Assembly (NCBI RefSeq): GCF_001294535.1
Contig: NZ_LGIC01000033.1
Span: 1 to 64,000 of the forward strand
Length of the DNA: 64,000 bases
Direction of reading: 5' to 3'
Origin: Cypionkella psychrotolerans
GTDB taxonomy: Bacteria > Pseudomonadota > Alphaproteobacteria > Rhodobacterales > Rhodobacteraceae
Under the pieces are notes generated by a model. That model was not told the origin of the DNA and made no database searches. It was given only the letters and a program-made list of their open reading frames with translations. Position 1 is the stretch's first letter. Each line of letters begins with the position of its first letter. The position numbers and the translations under genes are program-made. Below, in pieces: positions 1-8,045 of the stretch.

Positions 1-765
1 ATCGTATTGCGGTTCCGGGGTTGCTCGGCGAACGGGATGCCCCTCGCCATTGGGCTTGAACCCGTGGCGCTTCCAATGGCTCGATCGGGGAGAATGGTAT
101 GAACCTGATAGGGCACGACTTCGAGCATGTGTTGCACGAACTCCCAGACGGTGCGTCTGTCAGCCGTTGCAACGCGTTGCGCGACGGCGAACTTGGCAGT
201 CCGGTCGATGCCGACGAAGAGCGAGAGCTTGCCTTCAGCGGTCTGCATCTCAGCGATGTCCCCTCTCGTGGTTTGCACGCAAACCACGAGAGGGCAGCGG
301 ATGTGAAAGAACCCGCCTGTCGGCCAATGGATCGGGCAGCGCTTGAACTTCTGGCGCTTCGGCTTCTCGCCCTCGACATCAGGCAGGCGGGAGATGCCGT
401 GCCGTTGCAGACACCGGTGCAGCGCCGAACGGGTCAGGTGCGGGATCGACGGTTGCAATGCATAGAGGCAGTCATCCCGCGGCAGCAGCGTACGGCGCCG
501 GAATGCGACGACCATCGCCTCTTCGGCCTTTGTCAGAACGGTGGACCGCGGCTCCGACGGCCCGGTCTTCATATCCTCGACCGGCGCGCGCTTGCGCCAT
601 TTCGCCACCGTCTTGGGGTTGATGCCCCGCTCGCGGCTCAACTGCGCGAGCGAAGCTTGTGATCGCTGTATTGCGGCTCTGACGGCGTGCGCCCCTCTCG
701 GCGAATGCATGCATTCACCTACCGGGCAACGGGATCGTGGCGCTCCCGGGACGAACCTGTCCCAT
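1..765 (-). pseudogene. Degraded IS481-family transposase, cut by window edge
   Basis: Read in pieces on the minus strand, this encodes the usual IS481 DDE transposase: an MGQV start at 765, then helix-turn-helix residues (AAIQRSQASLAQLS, INPKTVAKWRKR), the linker LYALQPSIPHLTRSALHRCL, and the start of the catalytic core (DIAEMQTAEGKL, GIDRT). No single frame holds it. A stop follows 16 codons after the start (715-717), the frame shifts before VRAAIQ, a second shift lies between PIG and FFHI, and about 30 extra bases sit between the HTIL and GIPFAEQPRNRN parts. A 39-nt palindromic insert interrupts FFHI and DIAE. The inactive copy continues beyond base 1. The outer end of the element may be near 821, since IS481 ends often begin TGT and the minus strand reads tgtttgatcccacgg there. 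That boundary is an inference. Confidence 0.8.
261..294. repeat. Perfect 16-bp inverted repeat inside the transposase remnant
   Basis: Arms 261-276 (ccctctcgtggtttgc) and 279-294 are exact reverse complements separated by only 2 nt (ac). They form the bulk of a 39-nt segment that has no counterpart in normal IS481 transposases and falls exactly between the FFHI and DIAE motifs. Its length is a multiple of three. It may be the footprint of a small mobile palindrome or of an excision event. Confidence 0.75.
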
Positions 766-929
766 GTTGCTTCCTTCCATGCCTGAGAAAGGATCGCACC
801 ATCAAACCGTGGGATCAAACACCTAATGTACACGTTTATGGCCAGAGATCAGATCGCAGTCTTTTAACTAATTGTTTTATATTGGTATTTTATGATGATT
901 ATCTGCGTCGACCGATTCGGCGGGCACTC

Positions 930-1409
930 TTATGGCTCATTGGCATTGCAAGCATCCGCTGGAATATCCAGCGACTTGGCCGGGCGCAGATGGCCTTCCT
1001 TAATCTGAATTGGGCGGAACGGCGGAATTTCTTGCACGGCGGGCTGCACCTGCGACAGCGTGTAGCAGCCATTGAAAAAGACCTCTGACCCATCAGCCCG
1101 GTGTGCCCCAATCGCCACCGGCACCGTGCTGAAGATCGTGCCCGCCGCCCCCTCGGATGTCACCGCACCAAAGGCCACGTCAATCACCGTGGTATCTTGA
1201 TAACCCTCTCGAAATGAGGGGTAATCCGTGACGGCTCCTTCGGCAAAATAGCTCCAGCCCCGCAGATATTCCTGTCGGTTCAGCGCATTGTAAAGCGAAG
1301 CCACCACGGCCAACGGTGTAGAGCGATCATCAGTGTAATCCGGGGTAACGGCCCCAGCTGCGGCGCTGGACAGGATAAGGGCCGTTGCAAGGCAGAGGCG
1401 CAGGGTCAT
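930..1409 (-). CDS. Small secreted protein of unknown function
   Basis: A 159-residue protein of a family I do not recognise. The start chosen is the ATG at 1409, since the in-frame TTG upstream has no better ribosome site. The first ~20 residues (basic MTLRL, then a hydrophobic stretch ending AAAGA) look like a Sec signal peptide, so it is probably periplasmic. The mature part begins with an acidic segment and the motif STPLAVVASLYNALNRQEY, typical of small periplasmic proteins that begin with a helical bundle. It has two cysteines (NGCYTL and near the C-terminus, DACNANEP) that could form a disulfide. It lies 65 bp behind the PanB-like gene on the same strand and could be the last gene of that transcript, though a functional link to it is unproven. 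Confidence 0.6.
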   Translation of the reverse strand: MTLRLCLATALILSSAAAGAVTPDYTDDRSTPLAVVASLYNALNRQEYLRGWSYFAEGAVTDYPSFREGYQDTTVIDVAFGAVTSEGAAGTIFSTVPVAIGAHRADGSEVFFNGCYTLSQVQPAVQEIPPFRPIQIKEGHLRPAKSLDIPADACNANEP

Positions 1410-1474
1410 GGTGTGTTCCAATTCAAAGGGCAGCGGGCGTTAACCCGCCACCCGCGCTTTCGTTCCAGACGGAG

Positions 1475-2272
1475 CTAGTCTTGCCGCTCCAGCCACTCGC
1501 GAAACTCGGCCACCACATCAGCATCGCTATCCACCATATATTGCGGCGCAGGATAGGCTCCGCCATGCACATCGCTGGCGAAAGCCGTCATCGCCGTGAT
1601 CCGCATTTGCTGCAACCGCGCGTGTTCGCTGGCGAAATCGGCGTAGCGTTTGGCATGGCGCGGCACATGGCCCGAGGTTTGCCCCAACACATCATCGCTG
1701 AACAGATATTGCGCATGGCCCGCAGGCCCGGCCCCCATCGAGATCAGGAACAGCCCGGTTTTCGCGGCAATCGCTTCGGTGATCGAATGCGGCACCACTT
1801 CAATCTCCACCGCAAACGCGCCGGCCTGCTCCAACGCCTTGCACTGCTGATAGACCAGCTGAGCCGAGGCCAAAGTCTTGCCCACCGCCTTAAAGCCCCC
1901 CGTCCACGTCCGCTTTGACGGGATCAGCCCGACATGGCCGCAGACCGGAAAACCATGATCCGCCATCGCCTTCACCGTCTGCAACGAGCCCGAGCAATAG
2001 AATCCATCCGCCCCCGCCTTAAACAGGGGAAACGCCCATTTCAGGAAATCCGCCGTATCGCCGATCTCGTAGAAATTATCCCCCGGAAACGCGAAGGCGT
2101 TCGGGGCGGCATCGCGAAACTGCCGATCTAGGATCATCGCGGGCGGGATCGACAGCAACTCAACCCCGGCCTTTTCCGCGGCCTCCGCCTCGTCCAGAGT
2201 CTCCACCCGCAGCATGGCAAATTGATGCTTGCCGCGTGCATCCAGCAAATCCTTAACGGTTAAGCGTGCCAT
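1475..2272 (-). CDS. PanB-like (ketopantoate hydroxymethyltransferase fold) protein with altered active site
   Basis: A 265-residue (beta-alpha)8 barrel with the length and spacing of PanB, which transfers a hydroxymethyl group from methylene-tetrahydrofolate to ketoisovalerate. Shared segments include DGFPVCGHVGLIPS-type VCGHVGL (residues ~110), the GGFKAVG loop, a QAGAFAVEIEVVP strand, the SMGAG strand and GHVPRHAKRYA. The residues that hold Mg and substrate in E. coli PanB appear to be missing. The GDS strand reads SIPPAM, the ADLPF strand is FAFPGD, and the KIEGG strand is FYCSGS. It is therefore unlikely to make ketopantoate. Its ATG abuts the stop of the Rieske ferredoxin gene with no gap, so it is the third gene of the MocD-MocE-like arm and likely acts on a product of that oxygenase. 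The role is inferred. Confidence 0.7.
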   Translation of the reverse strand: MARLTVKDLLDARGKHQFAMLRVETLDEAEAAEKAGVELLSIPPAMILDRQFRDAAPNAFAFPGDNFYEIGDTADFLKWAFPLFKAGADGFYCSGSLQTVKAMADHGFPVCGHVGLIPSKRTWTGGFKAVGKTLASAQLVYQQCKALEQAGAFAVEIEVVPHSITEAIAAKTGLFLISMGAGPAGHAQYLFSDDVLGQTSGHVPRHAKRYADFASEHARLQQMRITAMTAFASDVHGGAYPAPQYMVDSDADVVAEFREWLERQD

Positions 2273-2587
2273 TCAAGCCACCTGAATGAAGACGCGATTG
2301 TCCTCAACCTTCACCGGATAGGTTTTCAGATTGACGCAGACCGGGGCACGTTTTGCCTCTCCGGTGCGGTAGTCAAACTGGCCGTTGTGCTTCGGGCACT
2401 CGATCACATAGTTCATCACCAGCCCGTCTGCCAAATGCACCGCCTCATGCGTGCATTTGCCCGCCGTGGCGTAAAACTTGCCATCCGGCGCGTGATAAAT
2501 CGCATAGGTCGCCCCGGCATGATCGAAGCGGATCAGATCCTCCGCGTCGATGTCATCGGTGGCACAAGCGTCGATCCATTGGGTCAT
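2273..2587 (-). CDS. MocE-like Rieske [2Fe-2S] ferredoxin
   Basis: A 104-residue soluble Rieske-type ferredoxin. The cluster ligands are visible as C-T-H (KCTHEAVHLADG, ~residue 44) and C-P-K-H (ECPKHNGQFD, ~residue 65), followed by the usual GEAKRAPVCVNLKTYPVKVEDNRVFI tail pattern. In rhizobial rhizopine (3-O-methyl-scyllo-inosamine) catabolism, MocE is the electron carrier for the MocD oxygenase that removes the O-methyl group. Here the gene sits 3 bp behind a MocD-like gene and directly abuts the PanB-like gene, so the three are almost certainly one transcript. No MocF-like ferredoxin reductase is in the window, so reduction must come from elsewhere. Confidence 0.85.
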   Translation of the reverse strand: MTQWIDACATDDIDAEDLIRFDHAGATYAIYHAPDGKFYATAGKCTHEAVHLADGLVMNYVIECPKHNGQFDYRTGEAKRAPVCVNLKTYPVKVEDNRVFIQVA

Positions 2588-2590
2588 GTT

Positions 2591-3679
2591 CTACTCCGCA
2601 GCAGCAGGGGCGGCGCCAAGCGCGGCCAGGTGGAAATCTTCACGGTAGGGTTTGGCACTGGCGGGCAGATCTCGCTTCAGGAAATAATCCTCATAGGCCA
2701 ACTGCCGCCGCAGTGCAGGCCACATCTCCTTAAACGCTTGCGCAATCGAGGTATTCGGCGCGGGCAAGTCATGCTTGATCGCTGCGTGCAGCCGGGGCAG
2801 GGCGTGATACGGCACCATCGGGAACATGTGATGCTCGACATGGTAATTCATGTTCCAATAGATGAACCGGCTGACCGGGTTCATATACACCGTCCGCGAG
2901 TTCAGCCGATGGTCGATCACATTGTCGGCCAGCCCACCATGCTGCAACAACCCGGTCATCACATGATGCCACGCGCCATAAAGCCGGGGCAGGCCGATCA
3001 CCATAAGCGGCAGAATGGAGCCCATCCAAAGCGCCAGTGCAATCGTTGCGCCATAAATCAGCGTCGAAATCCGTGCCACCCGCACCACCTTTGGCCATTC
3101 GCTTTCCGGCACGAAGGTTTTCTCGGTCGGATGCACGCCGATGAAGGCATTGTATAACATGCGGGGAATGAAGGCGGCCACATCCGGTAGCCCGAAGAAC
3201 CCGGCGATTATTTTGGCAAACACCACCGGGCGCATGATGGCAATCTCCGGGTCACGCCCGACGATATAGGTGTCGGTGTGGTGGCGCGCATGGCTCCACC
3301 GCCATGTCGCCGAGTTGCGCATGATCATGAAACTGGCGATTTCAAACACCACATTGTTCATCCATGGGGTTTTGAACGCCGTGCCATGGCCACATTCATG
3401 CCAACGGCTGTCAGAAGCCGAGCCATAAAGCACGCCATAAGCCAGCCAGAACGGTGCCGACCACCACGACGGCCACAGGTAGATCCCGATCCCGGCAAAG
3501 GTGATCATCAGCCCATACAACAACACAGTATCCCGGATCGCCGGGCTATCGGAACGCTGCATCAGCGCCTTCATCTCTTTGCGCGGCACCTCTGTGTGAT
3601 ACCATTCGGCTGCCGCTAACCCTGTCTCAACCGCCCGCGCCCCGTCCGGGCCCAGCAGTGAATAATCGCGCTTTGTCAT
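2591..3679 (-). CDS. MocD-like membrane di-iron oxygenase / fatty-acid desaturase family
   Basis: A 362-residue integral membrane enzyme of the fatty acid desaturase/hydroxylase family. The three histidine boxes that bind the di-iron centre are clear: HECGHG, HARHH (WSHARHHTDT) and HVEHH (NYHVEHHMFP). Hydrophobic segments lie between them. The start at 3679 is chosen because GGGGGAG stands 5 bases upstream; a longer reading from 3757 lacks this. A plain lipid desaturase is possible, but the tight linkage to a Rieske ferredoxin, a sugar-type regulator and a sugar importer favours the MocD branch, which demethylates or hydroxylates a polar cyclitol-like substrate. It is divergent from the LacI-type gene, with a 138-bp shared control region. 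Confidence 0.8.
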   Translation of the reverse strand: MTKRDYSLLGPDGARAVETGLAAAEWYHTEVPRKEMKALMQRSDSPAIRDTVLLYGLMITFAGIGIYLWPSWWSAPFWLAYGVLYGSASDSRWHECGHGTAFKTPWMNNVVFEIASFMIMRNSATWRWSHARHHTDTYIVGRDPEIAIMRPVVFAKIIAGFFGLPDVAAFIPRMLYNAFIGVHPTEKTFVPESEWPKVVRVARISTLIYGATIALALWMGSILPLMVIGLPRLYGAWHHVMTGLLQHGGLADNVIDHRLNSRTVYMNPVSRFIYWNMNYHVEHHMFPMVPYHALPRLHAAIKHDLPAPNTSIAQAFKEMWPALRRQLAYEDYFLKRDLPASAKPYREDFHLAALGAAPAAAE

Positions 3680-3817
3680 AGAAGCTCCCCCTCTCCGACC
3701 AATTCTGCGGCTAGGATAGAAGATATATTCCATTTCTGCCAAGCTAGGCTCTGGCATTTCTCATCATATCTCGTCAGAATGCCCGTATTGGTGATGAAAA
3801 CCCATCAGGGGGTCGTG
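3680..3817. promoter_or_regulatory. Divergent control region of the Moc-like locus
   Basis: A 138-bp AT-richer gap between the MocD-like start and the chosen LacI-type start. It contains a short dyad, tgcca-N10-tggca, at about 3747-3766, which could bind the local regulator. I cannot assign promoter elements with certainty. Confidence 0.35.
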
Positions 3818-4843
3818 ATGAAACGTTTGGGCATGGCAGATTTGGCGCGCGCGGCGGGGGTTTCCATCGCCACGGTGGACCGCGTGCTGAACGGACGCGA
3901 GCCTGTGCGCGAAGACACCCGCGCCCAGATCATTGCCGCCGCCGAGCGCATCGGCCATCCTGCCGCGCGCCGCCTTTCGCCGCGCCCGGTTGATCTGCGC
4001 GAAATCCGCTTTGGCGTTGTGCTGCACAAACAGGGGCAGGATTTCTACAAAGCCTTCGCCGAGGCCCTGCATCGTGCCGTGGCACAGGCTCCCGGCGTGC
4101 AAGGCCGTCTGGTGCTGGAATTTTCCAGCAGCCAAGCCCCCGGCGAGATGGCAGCAGCCCTGCGCGCCATGGCGGGGCGCTGCGATGTGCTGGCCGCCAC
4201 CGCCGTGAACCACCCCGAAGTGACGGCGGCAGTCGAGGAACTTTCCAGCACAGGCCTCGCGGTGTTTTCCTTGCTGTCGGACTTCGCCCAAGGCGCACGC
4301 GCGGGCTATTTGGGGCTGAATAACCTGAAAGTGGGCCGAACTGCGGGCTGGTTCATGCATCAAACCGCCCGAAAACCCGGCGTGATGGCGCTGTTTGTCG
4401 GCGGCCACCGCTGGCACGGCCATGAACTGCGTGAGACCGGATTTCGCGGCTACCTGCGCGAATGTGCGCCGCATTTGACGGTTCTGGACACGCTGGTTAA
4501 CCTTGAGACCCGCCAGCTGACCTATGAAGCCACCCTCAACCTGCTGGCCCGTCAACCCGATCTGCGCGGCATCTATGTGGCTGGTGGCGGCATGGAGGGC
4601 GCCATCGCGGCGCTGCGCGAGGCCCGGTCTGCGGGCGATGTCGCACTGGTGGTCTCTGCCCTGACCCCGGAGTCGCGCGCTGGACTGGCTGAGGGGCTGA
4701 TTACATTGACGGTGGATACCCCGCTGGAAAAGCTCTGCCGCGATCTGATGCTGATCATGACCCGCGCCGCCACCGAAGGCCGTGGTCCCGGCGGCTTGCA
4801 GCATTTCCTGCCACCCGATCTGCATGTGGCCGAGTCTGTCTAA
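3818..4843 (+). CDS. LacI-family transcriptional regulator
   Basis: A 341-residue repressor with the LacI N-terminal helix-turn-helix (GMADLARAAGVSIATVDRVLNG, residues ~4-25), followed by the hinge region and a periplasmic-binding-protein-like sensor domain. The start at 3818 places the recognition helix at the usual distance from the N-terminus; ATGs at 3779 and 3794 in the same frame are less likely. The sensor domain begins at RFGVVLHKQGQDFYKAFAEAL, the form seen in regulators that respond to sugars or cyclitols. It lies between the two arms of the Moc-like locus and probably controls both. The inducer is likely the substrate of the ABC importer encoded downstream. Confidence 0.9.
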   Translation: MKRLGMADLARAAGVSIATVDRVLNGREPVREDTRAQIIAAAERIGHPAARRLSPRPVDLREIRFGVVLHKQGQDFYKAFAEALHRAVAQAPGVQGRLVLEFSSSQAPGEMAAALRAMAGRCDVLAATAVNHPEVTAAVEELSSTGLAVFSLLSDFAQGARAGYLGLNNLKVGRTAGWFMHQTARKPGVMALFVGGHRWHGHELRETGFRGYLRECAPHLTVLDTLVNLETRQLTYEATLNLLARQPDLRGIYVAGGGMEGAIAALREARSAGDVALVVSALTPESRAGLAEGLITLTVDTPLEKLCRDLMLIMTRAATEGRGPGGLQHFLPPDLHVAESV

Positions 4844-4858
4844 CCCACAGCGTTGGCC

Positions 4859-4899
4859 CGATATTCTGGACGCGATCAGAGGATCGCGCGAAAATATCG
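4859..4899. promoter_or_regulatory. Imperfect dyad behind the LacI-type gene
   Basis: cgatatt...gcgatc (4859-4877) pairs with gatcgc...aatatcg (4882-4899) around a 4-nt loop, with a mismatched middle. It lacks a T-run on either strand, so it is either a weak terminator of the regulator or an operator for the genes starting at 5030. A second, shorter dyad (gaattg at 4944-4949 with caattc at 4968-4973) lies closer to that start. Confidence 0.4.
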
Positions 4900-5029
4900 T
4901 CAAAACACATCAGACTTCGCCTCTCTAAATAGAACCAATAGAAGAATTGCGACTTGAAATAGAATATCAATTCCACGACAGTGTCAAAACGGACCCGAGG
5001 AGGGGTTCTGAGTCGAGGAATCTCCGAAC

Positions 5030-5836
5030 ATGCTGCCTTTCGCGCTGAACCATATGACCACACCGAAACTGGGCTGGCTGGCCTTTCTTGATCTCGCGCA
5101 GTCCTTGGGCTGCGTCGGCGTCGAATTCCGCAATGATTTCAAGACCGCGCTGTTCGACGGTGCCGACCCCGCCGAAGTGGGCAACGCCGCCAAAGCCCGC
5201 GGTTTGCGCATCCTCGCGCTGGCCGAGGTCAAAATGTTCAACGATTGGTCGGACGCCAAACGCGCCGAGGCCGACGATCTGATGAAAATCGCCAAGGCCT
5301 GCGGGGCCGAGGCCATCAGCCTGATCCCGCGCAACGACAATGTGGCGACCTCGCGCGCAGACAGCCGCCAAGTCACCGAAACCGCCCTGCGCGCCCTGCT
5401 GCCGATGCTGCAATCTTACGGTCTCAAAGCCATGGTTGAACCGCTAGGCTTTGAAGTGTGCAGCTTGCGCTACAAAGATATTCTGGCCGAAGTGATCGAA
5501 GCCGTCGGCGGCAAAGGCACCTATTTCATCGTACATGACACCTTCCACCACGCCCTCGCGGGTGGTGGCCCGATCTACCCGGAGCTGACCGGCATCGTGC
5601 ATGTCTCGGGCGTCAAGGACAGCATCTATGTCAATGACATGCGCGACCCGCACCGGGTTCTGGTCGATGCCGATGACCTGCTCGGCAACGTCGCCCAGAT
5701 CCGCGCCTTGCGTGCCGCAGGCTACACGGGTGCGATCAGCTACGAACCTTTCGCCGCATCAGTGCACGATCTGGCTGACCCCAAATCCGCGCTGACGGCA
5801 TCTATCGCATTCATCCGCGCGGGCGTTACAGCCTGA
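5030..5836 (+). CDS. MocC-like sugar isomerase/epimerase (TIM barrel)
   Basis: A 268-residue protein of the xylose-isomerase-like TIM-barrel family to which IolE and MocC belong. It begins LPFALNHMTTPKLGW and keeps the metal-binding pattern of the family: E in VEPLGFE (~residue 138), HDTFHH (~166), H in IVHVSGVKD (~190) and E in SYEPF (~240). These enzymes epimerise, isomerise or dehydrate keto-sugars and inosoles. A GAGGAA ribosome site stands upstream of the ATG. It opens the right arm, ahead of the binding protein, permease and ATPase genes, with only 80 bp before the next start. MocC of rhizobia has no firmly known reaction, so the substrate here is inferred to be an inositol derivative. 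Confidence 0.75.
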   Translation: MLPFALNHMTTPKLGWLAFLDLAQSLGCVGVEFRNDFKTALFDGADPAEVGNAAKARGLRILALAEVKMFNDWSDAKRAEADDLMKIAKACGAEAISLIPRNDNVATSRADSRQVTETALRALLPMLQSYGLKAMVEPLGFEVCSLRYKDILAEVIEAVGGKGTYFIVHDTFHHALAGGGPIYPELTGIVHVSGVKDSIYVNDMRDPHRVLVDADDLLGNVAQIRALRAAGYTGAISYEPFAASVHDLADPKSALTASIAFIRAGVTA

Positions 5837-5847
5837 CGCGGCAGAAT

Positions 5848-5869
5848 ACCGCCCTTGGGAGAGGGCGGT
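5848..5869 (+). promoter_or_regulatory. Intra-operon hairpin before the binding-protein gene
   Basis: accgccct (5848-5855) and agggcggt (5862-5869) pair perfectly around tgggag. It has no T-run, so it is more likely an RNA-processing or stability element at the 5' side of the highly expressed binding-protein message than a full terminator. Confidence 0.45.
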
Positions 5870-5916
5870 CCGGCCAAAAACGGTGTGCCGGACACCGACT
5901 TGTGGAGGAGAGACAC

Positions 5917-6858
5917 ATGAAAAAGACCCTTTTGACCGCGGGCTTCATCGCTTTGATGGGCACCAGCGCGATGGCGGACGGCATCGGCGTGTCGATGGCG
6001 CTGTTTGACGACAACTTCCTGACCGTTCTGCGCAACGGCATTCAGAAGCAAGCCGATGCTGCTGGTCTGAAAGTGCAGATCGAAGATGCGCAAAACGACG
6101 TGGCCAAGCAGTTGGACCAGATCAACAATTTCATTGCCTCCGGCGTCACCGCGATCATCGTCAACCCGGTGGACACTTCCGCGACCCAAGCGATGTCGGA
6201 TGCCGCTGCCGCTGCCAACATCCCGCTGGTTTATGTCAACCGTCAGCCGATCAACGTTGACACGCTTCCGGCCAACCAAGCCTTCGTCGCCTCGAATGAA
6301 GTCGATAGTGGCACCTTGGAGACCAAAGAAGTGTGCCGCCTGTTCAAAGAAGCGGGCAAGACCGAAGCCAATGTTTATGTGATGATGGGCGAGCTTTCCA
6401 ACCAAGCCGCCGTACAGCGCACCGCAGACATCCATGATGTGATCGGCGGCCCGGATTGCGGCGTAAAGATCAACATCATTGACGAGCAAACTGCCAACTG
6501 GTCGCGCGACCAAGCGCAAACCCTGATGACCAACTGGCTGTCGGCTGGCGCTGCGTTTGATGGCGTGATCGCCAACAATGACGAGATGGCGATTGGTGCG
6601 ATTCAGGCGATGAAAGCCGCCAATATCGACATGAAGTCGGTCGTCGTCGGCGGCGTGGATGCCACCCAAGACGCTCTGGCCGCGATGCAGGCGGGTGATC
6701 TGGACGCAACCGTGTTCCAGAACGCAGCAGGGCAGGGCGCAGGCGCATTGGATGCTGCCGTCAAGCTGTCGAAAGGCGAAGCTGTCGAGCATAAGGTCTA
6801 TGTGCCGTTCGAATTGGTGACCCCGGCGAACGTCGCTGACTACGCCGCCAAGAACTAA
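5917..6858 (+). CDS. Sugar ABC transporter periplasmic substrate-binding protein
   Basis: A 313-residue RbsB/MocB-type binding protein. The ATG at 5917 follows GGAGGAG. The signal peptide is MKKTLLTAGFIALMGTSAMA, cleaved before DG. The mature protein starts GIGVSMALFDDNFLTVLRNG and shows the family landmarks: DVAKQLDQINNFIASGVTAIIVNPVD in the first lobe, NRQP near the hinge, NDEMAIGAIQAM and VVVGGVDATQDAL in the second lobe. It captures a sugar or cyclitol in the periplasm and hands it to the permease at 6972. In rhizobia MocB plays this part for rhizopine. The ligand cannot be read from sequence alone. It is framed by hairpins at 5848 and 6876, a common layout for raising binding-protein mRNA over the rest of the operon. 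Confidence 0.9.
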   Translation: MKKTLLTAGFIALMGTSAMADGIGVSMALFDDNFLTVLRNGIQKQADAAGLKVQIEDAQNDVAKQLDQINNFIASGVTAIIVNPVDTSATQAMSDAAAAANIPLVYVNRQPINVDTLPANQAFVASNEVDSGTLETKEVCRLFKEAGKTEANVYVMMGELSNQAAVQRTADIHDVIGGPDCGVKINIIDEQTANWSRDQAQTLMTNWLSAGAAFDGVIANNDEMAIGAIQAMKAANIDMKSVVVGGVDATQDALAAMQAGDLDATVFQNAAGQGAGALDAAVKLSKGEAVEHKVYVPFELVTPANVADYAAKN

Positions 6859-6875
6859 TCCTTAACGGGAAAGAG

Positions 6876-6900
6876 GGGCGATACCGTCAAGGTATCGCCC
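6876..6900 (+). terminator. Hairpin between binding-protein and permease genes
   Basis: gggcgatacc (6876-6885) and ggtatcgccc (6891-6900) form a perfect 10-bp stem with a 5-nt loop, followed by ttcgtctt. It is likely a partial terminator or 3' stabiliser that leaves the binding-protein mRNA in excess. Confidence 0.65.
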
Positions 6901-6971
6901 TTCGTCTTACCCCGCGCAGGGAAACGCAGGGCGAAGACCGTTTTCATGTGACATATGGGGGAGAGAAGCCC

Positions 6972-8045
6972 GTGGCAGAGCCGACGCATGGCCTAGGTGG
7001 CCTGAAATACGATCCATCGAAGAAAGCCCGCCCGCAAGAGTTGAACGTGTTTATCGCGTTCGTGATCATCGTTGCGGCGTTTGAGATCCTCGGCCGCCTG
7101 ATCATCGGTGAAAGCTTTCTGTTCAATAGCCGCGAGGGTACTACGGGCCTGTTCAACACCCAGCGCCTGTCGATCATCATCCTGCAAGTCGCCACCGTCG
7201 GCATCATCGCCATTGGTGTGACGCAAGTGATCATCACCGGCGGCATTGATCTGTCGTCCGGCTCCATCGTCGGCGCCACCGCCATGGTCGCGATGAGCTT
7301 CGCACAGACCGCTCTGGTCAACGGCAACCCCAACCCGAAAGCGATCTTCGGCGATTGGGCGATGGATTTGCCCATTCTGGTGCCAATCCTCGTCGGCCTC
7401 GCCTGCGGGTTGCTGGCGGGTCTCATCAACGGCGCATTGATCGCCTATACCAAAATCCCACCCTTCATCGCCACTTTGGGTATGATGGTCTCCGCCCGAG
7501 GCTTCGCCCGCTGGTGGTCCACCGGCAACCCGATTTCCTTCCCGACCGAAAGCTACAACGCCATCGGTTCCGGGATGCGCCCGGTGTTCGTGTTCGTCGC
7601 CTTGGCGGTGCTGTTCCATCTGATCATGACCTACACCAAATACGGCAAACACTCCTATGCCATTGGCTCCAATGAACAAGCGACGCGGATGTCCGGCATC
7701 AACGTCGACCGTCACAAGGTGCTGGTCTATGTCATCGCCGGAATGCTGGCCTCCATCGCCGCCATCGTGGTTTCGTCGAAAGGCCAGACCGCGCAGGCGA
7801 ATATGGGGGTGATGTATGAACTCGACGCCATCGCCATGGCGGTGATCGGGGGGATTTCGCTGCAAGGCGGGCGGGGATCAATCATCGGCACGGTGATTGG
7901 CGCGTTGATCTTCGGCGTGATCATCTCGGGCTTCACCTTCCTTAGGCTCGACGCCTATTACCAAGAGATGGTGAAAGGCGCGATCATCGTCGGCGCGGTG
8001 GTGCTGGATCAATGGCGGCAAAAAAGCCGGGGAGCACGGGTATGA
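6972..8045 (+). CDS. Sugar ABC transporter permease (RbsC family)
   Basis: A 357-residue inner-membrane permease of the ribose/xylose-type importer family. It contains about eight to ten hydrophobic segments and the family signature region GVTQVIITGGIDLSSGSIVG (residues ~80-100) and the EAA-like loop GRGSIIGTVIGALIFGV near the C-terminus. The GTG at 6972 is preferred because GGGGGAGAG lies 6 bases upstream; an in-frame GTG at 6948 is an alternative. The stop overlaps the ATP-binding gene start (ATGA), indicating translational coupling. It should dimerise and pair with the ATPase encoded at 8042 and the binding protein encoded at 5917. Confidence 0.88.
   Translation: MAEPTHGLGGLKYDPSKKARPQELNVFIAFVIIVAAFEILGRLIIGESFLFNSREGTTGLFNTQRLSIIILQVATVGIIAIGVTQVIITGGIDLSSGSIVGATAMVAMSFAQTALVNGNPNPKAIFGDWAMDLPILVPILVGLACGLLAGLINGALIAYTKIPPFIATLGMMVSARGFARWWSTGNPISFPTESYNAIGSGMRPVFVFVALAVLFHLIMTYTKYGKHSYAIGSNEQATRMSGINVDRHKVLVYVIAGMLASIAAIVVSSKGQTAQANMGVMYELDAIAMAVIGGISLQGGRGSIIGTVIGALIFGVIISGFTFLRLDAYYQEMVKGAIIVGAVVLDQWRQKSRGARV

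Noticed and set aside
50-662. Plus-strand open frames across the left edge
   Set aside because: They are antisense to the decayed IS481 transposase and have no recognisable motif.
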